A stretch of 64,000 nt of DNA from M3007 sp046160625 (GCA_046160625.1 JBJXGZ010000095.1:1-64000), one strand, 5' to 3'; shown: positions 17,223 to 26,602, numbered from the stretch's first letter. Numbers and translations: made by a program. Notes: a model not told the origin generated them from the sequence alone.

Positions 17223-19322
17223 ATGGAATCAATCTCTTGCAACAAAGTCATCCAAATAGAACAAGAACACCTGTGGCTGCGTCGCCATAAACTCAAGATG
17301 GAGCATGGCACAGCGGAAAAGCCCAACTGGTTCGGCATCGCCATGTCGGGCGGGGGCATTCGCTCTGCCACCATAAACCTGGGTATTCTGAAAACGCTCA
17401 ACAAATATGGTGTTTTGCAAAAGGCCGATTATCTGAGTACGGTATCGGGAGGAGGTTTTATCCACGCTTATGTGCAGGGAACAGCCAAAGAAACGGGTGA
17501 TTTTAGCAAACTTTTTAGTGCGGAGCACATTGAAGGAATGCGCAGCCACGGGGAATATTGGGTGCCGCATACTGGCCTGTTGGGTAAAAACGGCAACCTG
17601 ATCCTGCTCATCATATCCTTTATAGTCAGTTGGTTGATGAGCCTGGTCAGCCCGATCATTGTAATTGGCATTGCCTATTGCCTTTATCTTATCGGGGCGA
17701 GTTGCCTGGGCGAAAACCCGTTTGCGAATCTAAATTTTATGGCCGAGCTTGACCTCGCCTGGTGGTTACTGGCGATTCCAGGCGGATTGCTGGTGATCCA
17801 CTTTTTGGTAAACATCATTTTGAATTTCAACCTCGGCATATCAAAGGTATTCAATCGAGTAGAATCCATCCTCGTGGGATTCATGCTAATATTATATGCC
17901 TGGATGCTTATAATGGGCTATAAAGGGGTGAGCAACATACCCTTTGACGATAAGTTGACCTACGGTATCATTGCTTTGCTGCTTTTTTTCATTGGATTTT
18001 TCACCAATCCCAATGCACTCAGTTTTCACCGGTATTATCGCAAACAACTGGCCGACCTTTTCCTGCGCTTTTCGGGCAACTATGACAATATGCCTTTGGG
18101 GAAAGTTTTTAATGCATATTCTGAGGACCCAAAAGATTTCATCAGTCCTTACCCCTTGTTCAACACCTGCCTGAACCTGATGAACCCGCAGAAAGACGAG
18201 GCTTTTCAGGGCACCAAAACAAGCGATTACTTTTTGCTCAGTCCATTTTTTTGCGGTTCTAAACTTGTGGGGTATGTACCTACTGACCGCTATTTCGACT
18301 ATCAAAGAATGACCCTCCCGGCAGCCGTCACCATTTCTGCTGCAGCAGTCAATCCGGGTATGGGCATGTATTCCAACAAGGTTTTAAGTCTATTGGTAAC
18401 CTTGTTCAACTTCCGGCTCGGATTCTGGATTTCCAACCCGCTCATTCTGGTAAAAGCGCGTGCCATCGTGTGGTGGCCGCTGTACTTTTTCTACGAGTTG
18501 CTCGGGCGCATCGGCTCGCGAAAAAAAATGATCAATATCTCCGACGGCGGCCATATCGAGAACCTCGGCGCATATGAACTCCTGCGCAGGGGTTGCCGCC
18601 TTATCATCGCGGTAGATGCCGGAGAGGACAAAATTTACGCTTTCAACGACCTCAATAATTTCATCATACGCGCCCGAAACGAAATGGGTTTGGAGATCAG
18701 GTTTCGCCCTACAGAACAGCCAGAAGAGCTGATCCGCCCGTGCCCTTCGCAGGTGTATTCAAAAAAGCGCTACGCCGTTGCTGATATTTACAAATGCTGG
18801 GAAGAAGTGCCCGACCCAAGCCAGGAAGACGGCAAACGTATCGTCAACTATTCAGAAAAGGAGCGGAACGCGCTAGGCCCAGTTGGTACCTTTGTGTACG
18901 TAAAATCCTCCGTTCGGGCGCCTGAAGGCAAGCCTGATCTCGATAAAAGAGACGAGTTGAAATACGGTACTTACAAGTACAAAATTTACCACCCCGACTT
19001 CCCGCACGAACCAACCAGCGACCAGTTTTTTGACAAAATACAATGGGAGGCGTACTTCCAATTGGGCCGTTATATTGGCGCTGAGGTACTGGGTGTCACA
19101 GATCTGGAGGCCGCAGTTGGAGAGAAACCAACAGTAGAAAATCTTTTGGAATGGTTTGACTACGGCATCAATTTCTTTGAGGAAAAGCCGCCTACAGCTG
19201 CCGAATCCGCAGTGCCCACCAGTCGGGATGCGATTGGGGATGATGGTCTTGAAAGTTTAAAACAGCTAAAAGCCGCAGAAGCTGCTTCGGCGGAGAAGGA
19301 AGAAGTGAAGTATCAGATGTAA
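17223..19322 (+). CDS. Membrane-embedded patatin-like phospholipase
   Basis: 699 aa from ATG at 17223; the earlier in-frame start at 17064 lies inside the divergent NAD kinase gene. The patatin oxyanion loop is MSGGGIRSA (41-48), the nucleophile Ser75 lies in STVSGGGF, and the catalytic Asp441 in SDGGHIENLGAYELLRRG. The Ser-Asp dyad is thus intact. Between them lies a large insert with about five or six hydrophobic helices (LLIISFIVSWLMSLVSPIIV, LAIPGGLLVIHFLVNIIL, GFMLILYAWMLIMGY, GIIALLLFFIGFF). This should place lipid acyl-hydrolase activity at the inner membrane. The 19-bp gap to the following methyltransferase gene indicates one operon. Role unknown: lipid remodelling or a membrane-damaging effector are both possible. 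Confidence 0.85.
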   Translation: MESISCNKVIQIEQEHLWLRRHKLKMEHGTAEKPNWFGIAMSGGGIRSATINLGILKTLNKYGVLQKADYLSTVSGGGFIHAYVQGTAKETGDFSKLFSAEHIEGMRSHGEYWVPHTGLLGKNGNLILLIISFIVSWLMSLVSPIIVIGIAYCLYLIGASCLGENPFANLNFMAELDLAWWLLAIPGGLLVIHFLVNIILNFNLGISKVFNRVESILVGFMLILYAWMLIMGYKGVSNIPFDDKLTYGIIALLLFFIGFFTNPNALSFHRYYRKQLADLFLRFSGNYDNMPLGKVFNAYSEDPKDFISPYPLFNTCLNLMNPQKDEAFQGTKTSDYFLLSPFFCGSKLVGYVPTDRYFDYQRMTLPAAVTISAAAVNPGMGMYSNKVLSLLVTLFNFRLGFWISNPLILVKARAIVWWPLYFFYELLGRIGSRKKMINISDGGHIENLGAYELLRRGCRLIIAVDAGEDKIYAFNDLNNFIIRARNEMGLEIRFRPTEQPEELIRPCPSQVYSKKRYAVADIYKCWEEVPDPSQEDGKRIVNYSEKERNALGPVGTFVYVKSSVRAPEGKPDLDKRDELKYGTYKYKIYHPDFPHEPTSDQFFDKIQWEAYFQLGRYIGAEVLGVTDLEAAVGEKPTVENLLEWFDYGINFFEEKPPTAAESAVPTSRDAIGDDGLESLKQLKAAEAASAEKEEVKYQM

Positions 19323-19340
19323 CATCAAACCTCTGCCATT

Positions 19341-20966
19341 ATGTCGCTAACCAAACCTGACAAAGCCGCTTTGCGCGCTACGATCTTTCGCCATCTTGAC
19401 GGCATTGCGACAGCGCCCACTGCATACGCTTTGCTGGAAAAAGGCGTACTCGAATACCTCCTGAAACACGGGGAAGCCGACCTTACCGAGCTGGCCAAGA
19501 GTTTCCGAGCCAACGAGGGTTATCTCAACGTTGCACTGCGTGTCCTTTGCTCCCAGGGCTGGCTGGAATGTATTGTTGATAATGCCCAAAACCGCGTTCA
19601 TTACCGCACCAACGGCAAAAGTGCTACGGCCTTCGAGCTTTGCCATCTTTACAAGGATGTAGTTGAACTGCTGCGTTACTCCGGGCGTTTTCACAAAAGG
19701 AAATTTGAGCGTGCGCCCTTTGCCGTCCTGGAAAAGATTTTCAGGAAATACCAGGATCATTACGGCATTGAATTATCCGATAATCCTGAAATACGAAGTA
19801 TACAAGATCAGGTGCTCAAACACATAGAAGGTATTGCCATCGGGCCAAGCATCGTGGCGCTTGGCATGGGAGGCATGTTTCACAAGTACTTCATGGAAGC
19901 CTCGTTCAAACCTGAAGAGTTTCACGAAGACGTGGAAAGTTTTGACAAAATCCTCGATTTTTTTACCTTTCTTGGCTGGTTCGAAAAAAAAGGCCACACT
20001 TACCGATTTACGGAAACGGGGTTGTTTTTTGCCCGCCGGGCCAGTGCCTACGGGGTTACGGTGTCGTACATCCCCACGTTCAGAAATTTGGACGAACTCA
20101 TTTTCGGCAATCCTGAAATCCTGTGGAATACTCCGCCGGGTGCGCCCGAACAGCACGTGGACCGGGAGATGAACGTTTGGGGCAGCGGCGGGGCGCATAC
20201 CACCTATTTCAAAAAAATAGATGAGGTGGTTATTGACCTTTTCAACCGCCCTTTGGAAGAGCAACCCAAAGGCATTGTGGACATGGGTTGCGGCAATGGC
20301 GCTTTCCTTCAACACATTTTTGAAGTAATTGCCCAACGTACCCTGCGTGGTCAAATGCTCGACGAGTACCCGCTTTTCCTGGTTGGCGCTGATTTCAATG
20401 AAGTAGCACTGCGTGTAAGCCGCGCCAACCTCACCAAGGCCGACATTTGGGCCAAGGTGATTTGGGGGGACATCGGACGACCCGATCTGCTGGCCCGCGA
20501 CCTGCGCGACGATTACGGTATCGCCCTCGAAGACCTACTCAACGTGCGCACTTTCCTCGACCACAATCGCCCTTGGGAGCCGCCTACTTCAGCGTTACAA
20601 AGCCGCATCAGTAGATCCACAGGAGCCTATGCTTACCGGGGCAAACGCATCAGCAACAACGACGCAGAAGTAAGTCTTCTCCAACATTTGCGCCGCTGGT
20701 CGCCCTATGTGCAGAGGTTTGGCCTCCTGGTCATCGAATTGCACACCGTTCCACCGGAGCGCACCGCGGCAAACCTTGGGCACACCGCCGCCACGGCCTA
20801 CGATGCCACACACGGCTTTTCTGACCAGTACATTCTCGAAGTAGATATCTTTAACCAGATCGCCGTGGAGGCTGGGCTGTCTCCCGATCCAGAACACTTC
20901 AGCAAGTTCCCTGATTCAGATTTGGCGACCGTGAGTGTTAATTTGTTGAAGGGAGGGGCGTTCTGA
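19341..20966 (+). CDS. SAM-dependent methyltransferase with N-terminal winged-helix domains
   Basis: 541 aa. Two repeated winged-helix-like regions come first (about 10-85: ALLEKGVLEYLLKHGEADLT; and ~155-235: GGMFHKYFMEASF, ILDFFTFLGWFEKKGHTYRF), like the dimerisation domains of O-methyltransferases. A Rossmann methyltransferase core follows with the SAM loop VDMGCGNGAFLQH (313-325) and LVGADFNEVAL as the acidic strand. The C-terminal part (FGLLVIELHTVPPE, TAATAYDATHGFSDQYILE) is like AprA-type methyltransferases of polyketide/peptide systems. It probably forms an operon with the upstream patatin gene. Substrate unknown; lipid or secondary-metabolite methylation is a guess. Confidence 0.75.
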   Translation: MSLTKPDKAALRATIFRHLDGIATAPTAYALLEKGVLEYLLKHGEADLTELAKSFRANEGYLNVALRVLCSQGWLECIVDNAQNRVHYRTNGKSATAFELCHLYKDVVELLRYSGRFHKRKFERAPFAVLEKIFRKYQDHYGIELSDNPEIRSIQDQVLKHIEGIAIGPSIVALGMGGMFHKYFMEASFKPEEFHEDVESFDKILDFFTFLGWFEKKGHTYRFTETGLFFARRASAYGVTVSYIPTFRNLDELIFGNPEILWNTPPGAPEQHVDREMNVWGSGGAHTTYFKKIDEVVIDLFNRPLEEQPKGIVDMGCGNGAFLQHIFEVIAQRTLRGQMLDEYPLFLVGADFNEVALRVSRANLTKADIWAKVIWGDIGRPDLLARDLRDDYGIALEDLLNVRTFLDHNRPWEPPTSALQSRISRSTGAYAYRGKRISNNDAEVSLLQHLRRWSPYVQRFGLLVIELHTVPPERTAANLGHTAATAYDATHGFSDQYILEVDIFNQIAVEAGLSPDPEHFSKFPDSDLATVSVNLLKGGAF

Positions 20967-20968
20967 CA

Positions 20969-21061
20969 GGGGCCACGGATTGCACGGATTGGACACGGAT
21001 TTTCACGGATTTTCCCCATTTGAGTAAAAATCCGTGTCCAATCCGTGCAATCCGTGGCCCC
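20969..21061. repeat. Inverted repeat of cacggatt units, likely terminator
   Basis: Perfect 35-bp arms at 20969-21003 and 21027-21061, each built of repeated cacggatt/attgcacggattgg units. It begins 3 bp after the methyltransferase stop and ends before leuS, so it can end the patatin operon. Confidence 0.9.
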
Positions 21062-21147
21062 TTCTACGACAAGCAGGCCGTTCAAAATTCTAATTCCACC
21101 AAAAGCCGTATTTTCGCCGCTTCGCAAAACAAAAATCTTCTTGCATA

Positions 21148-24100
21148 GTGGAATACAGACCGAGCGAAATCGAGCCAAAATGGCGAAAGTGGTGGATAGA
21201 AAACAACACCTACAAGGTTGAAAATCAGGGTGTTAGGCCAAAGTATTACATCCTCGACATGTTCCCTTACCCAAGTGGAGCGGGATTGCACGTGGGTCAC
21301 CCTTTGGGATATATTGCATCCGACATTCTTGCCCGATACAAGCGCTTGCGGGGCTTCAATGTACTTCACCCTATGGGCTTCGATTCATTCGGATTGCCCG
21401 CCGAGCAGTACGCCATTCAAACAGGGCAGCATCCGGCAGTCACTACCGAACAAAATCTTGCCCGTTACCGCGAACAACTGGGAAACCTCGGTTTTTCCTT
21501 CGATTGGAACCGGGAAGTTCAAACTTCGAATCCCGCTTTTTACAAGTGGACCCAATGGATTTTTATCCAACTTTTCAACCATTATTATGACCTGGACGCT
21601 GATAAGGCATTACGCGTCAGCGATCTGGAACGCAGATTCTCCCAGTCCGGCAATGCTGGCCTTCGCGCAGTTTGCGACGACGATACACCCGCCATTTCAG
21701 CAGCAGAGTGGAATGGCTGGAGCAAGCAGGAGCAACAGCAATTCCTCCTCAAGTACCGCATTACTTTTCCAGGCGAAGAGTTTGTGAACTGGTGTGCAGC
21801 CCTCGGTTCAGTCCTTTCCAACGATGAAGTAAAAGACGGTGTGAGCGAACGCGGCGGCCACCCCGTGGAGCGCAAGCTCATGAAACAATGGGTAATGCGC
21901 ATCACCGCATACGCTGAACGCCTGCTCGAAGGACTGAATACCATTGAATGGCCCGAATCCATCAAGGAACAACAGCGCAACTGGATAGGGAAATCGGTGG
22001 GCGCATCCGTCAAGTTTCTGGTGGATGGCTTTGAGGAATTGTCTATAGAAGTGTTCACTACGCGGATAGACACGATTTACGGCGTGACATTCATGGTGAT
22101 TGCGCCAGAATTGGATCTGGTTAAAAAACTCTGCACCAGCGAACAGCGAACCGAGGTGGATGGCTATATAAAATGGACCGCTGCCCGCACCGAAATTGAG
22201 CGCATGGCCGATACCCGAAAAGCCACAGGGGTTTTCACAGGTTCCTATGCGATAAATCCTTTTACGGAAGCGCGTGTTCCGATTTGGATTGCAGACTATG
22301 TACTTGCAGGATACGGCACTGGTGCTGTGATGGCGGTCCCTTCAGGCGATCAGCGCGACTGGAATTTTGCCCAGGAATTCAATCTGCCGATCGTGCCCAT
22401 TTTAGACAGCCAAAAAGATCTAGATACGGCTGCTGATCCGAGTAAAGAAGGGCGCTACATCAACTCCAAATTGATCAACGGCATGCGCTACGCAGAAGCC
22501 GTCCCACTGCTTATTCAATGGCTTGAAGAAAAGGGCTTGGGCCGTGGGAAAACGCAATACAAACTCCGCAATGCTGTTTTCAGCCGCCAACGTTACTGGG
22601 GCGAGCCGGTGCCTGCCCATTGGGACGAAGGGGTGCCAATGATGATTGACGAGCAGGAGTTGCCGCTCGTACTACCTTCAGTGGATAAATACTTGCCCAC
22701 CGAGTCCGGTGAGCCACCACTCGCCCGAGCCAAGGGATGGAAATACGAACTCTCCACCATGCCCGGTTGGGCAGGGTCTTCCTGGTATTTCTACAGGTAC
22801 ATGGATCCGCACAACGACCAAGTGTTTTGCTCGAAAGAAGCCATGAACTATTGGCAAAAAGTGGATTTCTACATCGGTGGCTCGGAACACGCCGTGGGTC
22901 ACTTGTTATACAGCCGGTTCTGGAACCACTTTTTATTCGATCTGGGCTTGGTGCCGCACCGGGAGTTTGCCCAGCGTTTGGTGAACCAAGGGATGATTCA
23001 GGGACGCTCTAATTTTGTTTACAGGGCTAAAGAACGTTTTTTCGAGGAATACCTGATGCTAAAAGTGCTCAAACCTTTCTTTGCCGATGAGGGTCCGATT
23101 CACATTACAGGGCCTGATTTTGAGGAAGAAATAAAGTACGATTTTGCGTTCGAGACCAATAACCTCGTTATTGAAGTCACTTCCATTAAGCAATTGGACA
23201 AAATTGAGCGTATCCGCAAATCGGCTCAGGAAGATGGCAAGCGGCTCCTGGTGCTTTATTCAGAAGAACTTACAGATCAAATCAACGAGCCGGAAGCCAT
23301 TGCTGAAAAGGTACGCGGAGCGCTTGCCAGTCGGGAGGATTTCATCGTAACATCAAATCAGTCAAGCGCTGAGCAACTGTTTGTATCGCATAGCCTTTTG
23401 TACAAATACAGCGCGGAAGCGGTTACCAAACTCCATGTGGACGTGACCCTGGTGGACAGCGATGTGCTAAACTTGGAAAAAGCCCGTGCCACCCCGCAGT
23501 TTGCCAATTCAAATTTCAAACTTGACGCCGCGGGAAAGTACAGCTGCTCTTGGGAAGTCGAAAAAATGTCGAAATCCAAGTTCAATGTCGTCAACCCGGA
23601 CGATATTATTGTGGAGCATGGAACTGATTGTTTCCGAATGTTCGAGATGTTTTTAGGCCCCATCACCGATGCAAAACCCTGGAACACAAAAGGAATCACG
23701 GGCGTGAGTGGCTTTTTGCGCAAATTCTGGAGTTTGTTTTTTGAGGGGGAAAACTTCCGCGTCACGGAGGATGCACCCAGCCGAGATGAACTCCGCATCC
23801 TCCACACCTGCATTAAAAAAGTGACCGACGATATAGAGCGGATCAGTATGAATACCTGTGTAAGTCATTTCATGATTGCCACCAACGAGCTGCGTTCATT
23901 GAAATGTGCCAAACGTGCAGTGCTGGAACCTTTGGTCATCCTCATCGCGCCTTTTGGACCACATATTTCGGAAGAACTTTGGAAACGGCTAGGTCACAAC
24001 ACTTCGGTTTGCGATGCAACATGGCCACTTCTCATCGAAGCACACCTCAAAACCGACACGGTCAATTATCCTATCCAGATCAACGGGAAACTTCGAGCCA

Positions 24101-24243
24101 ACATTGAACTTCCCGCTGACATCACCGCACAGGAAGCTGAAAAGGCGACTTTAGAGTTAGAACTGGTGCAAAAATGGCTGGAAGGAAACACGCCAAAGAA
24201 GGTAGTGTTTGTGCCGGGGAGGATGATTAATTTGGTAGTGTAA
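21148..24243 (+). CDS. leuS: Leucine--tRNA ligase with an extra inserted domain
   Basis: 1031 aa, starting at GTG 21148 (MEYRPSEIEPKW is the usual LeuRS beginning). HIGH motif is H48-V-G-H51; the KMSKS motif is at 806-810; the editing domain and anticodon-binding domain are recognisable (GGHPVERKLMKQWVMRITAY; GFLRKFWSLFF). It charges tRNA-Leu in the cytosol. The usual Bacteroidota enzyme is nearer 920-950 aa. The excess is about 105 residues inserted after GRSNFVYR (ending at 626) and before the LHVDV segment (762-766). The insert contains EIKYDFAFETNNLVIEVTS and DGKRLLVLYSEEL, a pattern like a small PD-(D/E)xK/DUF559-type nuclease fold. Both catalytic signature motifs lie outside the insert, so aminoacylation is likely intact. 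Confidence 0.95.
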   Translation: MEYRPSEIEPKWRKWWIENNTYKVENQGVRPKYYILDMFPYPSGAGLHVGHPLGYIASDILARYKRLRGFNVLHPMGFDSFGLPAEQYAIQTGQHPAVTTEQNLARYREQLGNLGFSFDWNREVQTSNPAFYKWTQWIFIQLFNHYYDLDADKALRVSDLERRFSQSGNAGLRAVCDDDTPAISAAEWNGWSKQEQQQFLLKYRITFPGEEFVNWCAALGSVLSNDEVKDGVSERGGHPVERKLMKQWVMRITAYAERLLEGLNTIEWPESIKEQQRNWIGKSVGASVKFLVDGFEELSIEVFTTRIDTIYGVTFMVIAPELDLVKKLCTSEQRTEVDGYIKWTAARTEIERMADTRKATGVFTGSYAINPFTEARVPIWIADYVLAGYGTGAVMAVPSGDQRDWNFAQEFNLPIVPILDSQKDLDTAADPSKEGRYINSKLINGMRYAEAVPLLIQWLEEKGLGRGKTQYKLRNAVFSRQRYWGEPVPAHWDEGVPMMIDEQELPLVLPSVDKYLPTESGEPPLARAKGWKYELSTMPGWAGSSWYFYRYMDPHNDQVFCSKEAMNYWQKVDFYIGGSEHAVGHLLYSRFWNHFLFDLGLVPHREFAQRLVNQGMIQGRSNFVYRAKERFFEEYLMLKVLKPFFADEGPIHITGPDFEEEIKYDFAFETNNLVIEVTSIKQLDKIERIRKSAQEDGKRLLVLYSEELTDQINEPEAIAEKVRGALASREDFIVTSNQSSAEQLFVSHSLLYKYSAEAVTKLHVDVTLVDSDVLNLEKARATPQFANSNFKLDAAGKYSCSWEVEKMSKSKFNVVNPDDIIVEHGTDCFRMFEMFLGPITDAKPWNTKGITGVSGFLRKFWSLFFEGENFRVTEDAPSRDELRILHTCIKKVTDDIERISMNTCVSHFMIATNELRSLKCAKRAVLEPLVILIAPFGPHISEELWKRLGHNTSVCDATWPLLIEAHLKTDTVNYPIQINGKLRANIELPADITAQEAEKATLELELVQKWLEGNTPKKVVFVPGRMINLVV

Positions 24244-24254
24244 AACTCAATAGT

Positions 24255-25043
24255 ATGAACCGTTCATCCATACTTGCCCTGGTATTTTGGTGTTCCCATT
24301 TCATTCTCGCACAATCCCAAACCAATGCTGGCGACTCTAAAGCCTATGTTTGGTCAGGCCCAGGTCTCAATCTTCGCAAAACGCCGGATTTTAAAGGCGA
24401 AATAATCGCCATTTTACCTTATGGCAGCACGGTTGAGGTACTGGAGTACGCTGAAATAATAAAAGGGAATAACGATTTTGGCGAATTTGAAATGCCGGCC
24501 GAAGTCAATTTGAAAGTGTACGATGGTGGATATTTAGAGCCTACCTATCTACGTTGGGGCGCTTGGGTCAAAGCTAAAGCCAAGGGGCAAGAAGGCTATC
24601 TTTTTGATGCCTATTTGAGCGGGATGCAACCTTTTGAGCCCGCTTTCGATCAGCAGGGTGTACTTCCTACGGTGGCTGAGGGCATGAAAGCTATGTTTGC
24701 TTATTATGCCAAACAAAGAGGCACCTTGCGCAGTATCGAAAATGAGACGATTTTTAGCGATGGTACTTTTTTTAAGGCCGAAGACTCTGAATTTGAGTCA
24801 ACCAAGTGGTTCTTTCCTAACATTAGCGAGCATGATGGGTATCTGCTTGTCAATTACTTTCTTTTCCTCGAAAAAAAAGCGAATACCGAAAACCCGGAGT
24901 GGTTTAAATATGGCGGCGGCTTCAACGACAACAACAACGGTTCACGTCTTTCATTCTTTTACCAAGGGCATTCCAATTGGGTGCTCAATATCCAGTTTTA
25001 CAGAGAAACGATGATGATTATATCCGAATGGGGAGGAGACTGA
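24255..25043 (+). CDS. Secreted bacterial SH3-domain protein
   Basis: 262 aa starting 11 bp after leuS. A signal peptide (MNRSSILALVFWCSHFILAQ) is followed by an SH3b-like domain (about 30-115): YVWSGPGLNLRKTPDFKGE, IIAILPYGSTVEVLEY, then WVKAKAKGQEGYLFDAYLSG. The C-terminal half is unfamiliar (KWFFPNISEHDGYLLVNYF, NNNGSRLSFFYQGHS). Bacterial SH3 domains often bind cell-wall peptides, but this protein lacks a lytic domain. Probably periplasmic or extracellular; function unknown. The tight spacing suggests co-transcription with leuS. Confidence 0.8.
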   Translation: MNRSSILALVFWCSHFILAQSQTNAGDSKAYVWSGPGLNLRKTPDFKGEIIAILPYGSTVEVLEYAEIIKGNNDFGEFEMPAEVNLKVYDGGYLEPTYLRWGAWVKAKAKGQEGYLFDAYLSGMQPFEPAFDQQGVLPTVAEGMKAMFAYYAKQRGTLRSIENETIFSDGTFFKAEDSEFESTKWFFPNISEHDGYLLVNYFLFLEKKANTENPEWFKYGGGFNDNNNGSRLSFFYQGHSNWVLNIQFYRETMMIISEWGGD

Positions 25044-25140
25044 ACGTAGGGCGAAATTCATTTCGCCAATATGGTACCGCAAAGTGATGTTGTTTTTGAA
25101 TTATTACGACCTTTAAAGAATAGATTTTAAGCACCAATAA

Positions 25141-25917
25141 ATGTACAAAAACAAAAAAGTCGTAGTCGTACTTCCGGCCTATAATGCCGCCCTCACGCTC
25201 GAAAAAACATACCGGGAAATCCCCTTTGATTTGGTGGACGAGGTTATTCTTTGCGATGACCACAGCAAAGACAATACTGCCGAGCTTGCCCTTTCCCTTG
25301 GTATCCGGCACGTGATTGTGCACGAAAAAAACACGGGTTACGGTGGCAACCAAAAATCGCTTTACAACAAGGCCCTCGAAATCGGTGCGGATATTGTCAT
25401 TATGCTCCACCCCGACTATCAGTACACACCAAAACTCATCCCGAGCATGGTCAACATCATCGGCGAAGAACTCTATCCGGTGGTGCTCGGCTCCCGTATT
25501 CTCGGCATGGGCGCACGCAAAGGCGGGATGCCGATGTACAAATACATTGCCAACCGGTTCCTTACATTTGTTCAGAACACCTTGATTCACTACAAGTTAT
25601 CGGAATACCATACCGGCTATCGGGCCTTCAGTCGCGAGGTGCTGCTGGGCATAAAATTCAACCAGAACTCCGACGATTTTGTGTTCGACAACGAGATGCT
25701 CTCCCAGATTGTCTATGCGGGCTTCGACATTGGCGAAGTCACCTGTCCCACCAAATACTTCGCAGAAGCCTCGAGCATCAACTTCAGCAGAAGCATGAAA
25801 TACGGCTTCGGTGTATTGCGCGTATCGTTCTGTCACTGGCTACAGCGGATGGGGATTTGGAAGTTTGCGATGTACGGATCGGTAGGCAGTAGCAGTAGCA
25901 GTAGCAGTAGGCGGTAG
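25141..25917 (+). CDS. Family 2 glycosyltransferase with a repeat-derived C-terminus
   Basis: 258 aa. The GT2 fold (GT-A) is clear: VVVVLPAYNAALTLEKTYRE, then LCDDHSKDNTAE, GYGGNQKSLYNKALE, and the metal-binding MLHPDYQY. After EYHTGYRAFSREVL the protein ends in VGSSSSSSSRR. That tail is encoded by a (gcagta)n run that belongs to a repeat starting near 25886, so the original C-terminus is probably lost or replaced. Some homologues continue with a membrane segment, so truncation is possible. It likely transfers a sugar to a lipid carrier or glycan at the inner membrane; the acceptor is unknown. Confidence 0.85.
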   Translation: MYKNKKVVVVLPAYNAALTLEKTYREIPFDLVDEVILCDDHSKDNTAELALSLGIRHVIVHEKNTGYGGNQKSLYNKALEIGADIVIMLHPDYQYTPKLIPSMVNIIGEELYPVVLGSRILGMGARKGGMPMYKYIANRFLTFVQNTLIHYKLSEYHTGYRAFSREVLLGIKFNQNSDDFVFDNEMLSQIVYAGFDIGEVTCPTKYFAEASSINFSRSMKYGFGVLRVSFCHWLQRMGIWKFAMYGSVGSSSSSSSRR

Positions 25918-25945
25918 CACTCTGCCCACTGCCACTGCCTACTGC
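25882..25945. repeat. gcagta/ctactgc-type low-complexity repeat
   Basis: Tandem agcagt units at the end of the glycosyltransferase gene followed by actgccactgcctactgccc. The complementary motif (cctactgctactgcctac) appears past the other end of the 25946-26180 palindrome, at 26181-26198, so the two flank it as inverted repeats. Confidence 0.7.
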
Positions 25946-26180
25946 CCAATGCCGTTAACTTAAGACCCTAAAAGGGTCGAATATGAATAGCCCCGAATTT
26001 CATTCGGGTAATTTAGAGCAAGGGTAACAACCCCGAATGGGGTTGAATATGAGGCAATAAGCACAAATTCAACCCCATTCGGGGTTGTTACCCTTGCTCT
26101 AATTTACCCCCGATTACATCGAGGGCTATTCAAATTCAACCACTTCGTGGTGGTTTTAACCCTTAAGTTAACGGCATTGG
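25946..26180. repeat. 235-bp composite palindrome
   Basis: Outer ends caatgccgttaacttaag / cttaagttaacggcattg match perfectly. Inner blocks include agagcaagggtaacaacccc with its complement and smaller hairpins (accctaaaagggt, cccgaatttcattcggg, accacttcgtggt). Total length is 235 bp between two convergent genes. Predicted RNA would be a highly branched structure; a mobile palindrome or ncRNA cannot be told apart by eye. Confidence 0.9.
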
Positions 26181-26194
26181 CCTACTGCTACTGC

Positions 26195-26593
26195 CTACTT
26201 ATTCCGCTCTTCCAAATCCCTCAGCACCACCCGCAAAGCCCCGGCTGAAAGCCCTATTTCCACCAGCGTAATCACCAGTGAGGCGATCATCAAAAGCAGA
26301 CTGATGGCGAACAAAATTTTGGCCCAAACCTGCCAGCCTTCATAGATAAAATACATGGTGATTACGCAAACCAGGATGCTCGTTACCCCACATACTTGCA
26401 TCCATCGGATGAGCATGAGACGACGGCGAAGGCTACTGATTTGCTTTAGAATATCGTGATTTTGCTTCTTCTCGTATTCGGATACGAGTTTGCGGATGAG
26501 CGTGGCAATCGCCAAAAACTTGTTGGTGAAGGCGATCAACAACAGCGATACCGCGGGGAATAGCAGGGCGGGGGTTTGGATGTTTAATTCCAT
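26195..26593 (-). CDS. DUF2721 small membrane protein
   Basis: 132 aa from ATG at 26593 (the 26656 start adds 21 residues encoded inside a palindrome). Three hydrophobic helices: ALLFPAVSLLLIAFTNKFLA, MQVCGVTSILVCVITMYFI and ILFAISLLLMIASLVITLVE, with a basic cytoplasmic loop (LIRKLVSEYEKK, SLRRRLMLIRWM). The pattern matches the DUF2721 family of inner-membrane proteins of unknown role. The C-terminal soluble tail (ALRVVLRDLEERNK) is typical. Its stop codon lies about 15 bp from the palindrome at 25946-26180. Confidence 0.8.
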   Translation of the reverse strand: MELNIQTPALLFPAVSLLLIAFTNKFLAIATLIRKLVSEYEKKQNHDILKQISSLRRRLMLIRWMQVCGVTSILVCVITMYFIYEGWQVWAKILFAISLLLMIASLVITLVEIGLSAGALRVVLRDLEERNK

Positions 26594-26602
26594 GTTTAGT
26601 TG

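Noticed and set aside
14302..20966. One large defence island including NAD kinase
   Set aside because: NAD kinase is a housekeeping gene, and the patatin pair is on the opposite strand; only the EAD pair itself has direct support.
23025..23370. Intein in leuS
   Set aside because: No Cys/Ser/Thr splice junction with His-Asn end, too short, and no Hint motifs.
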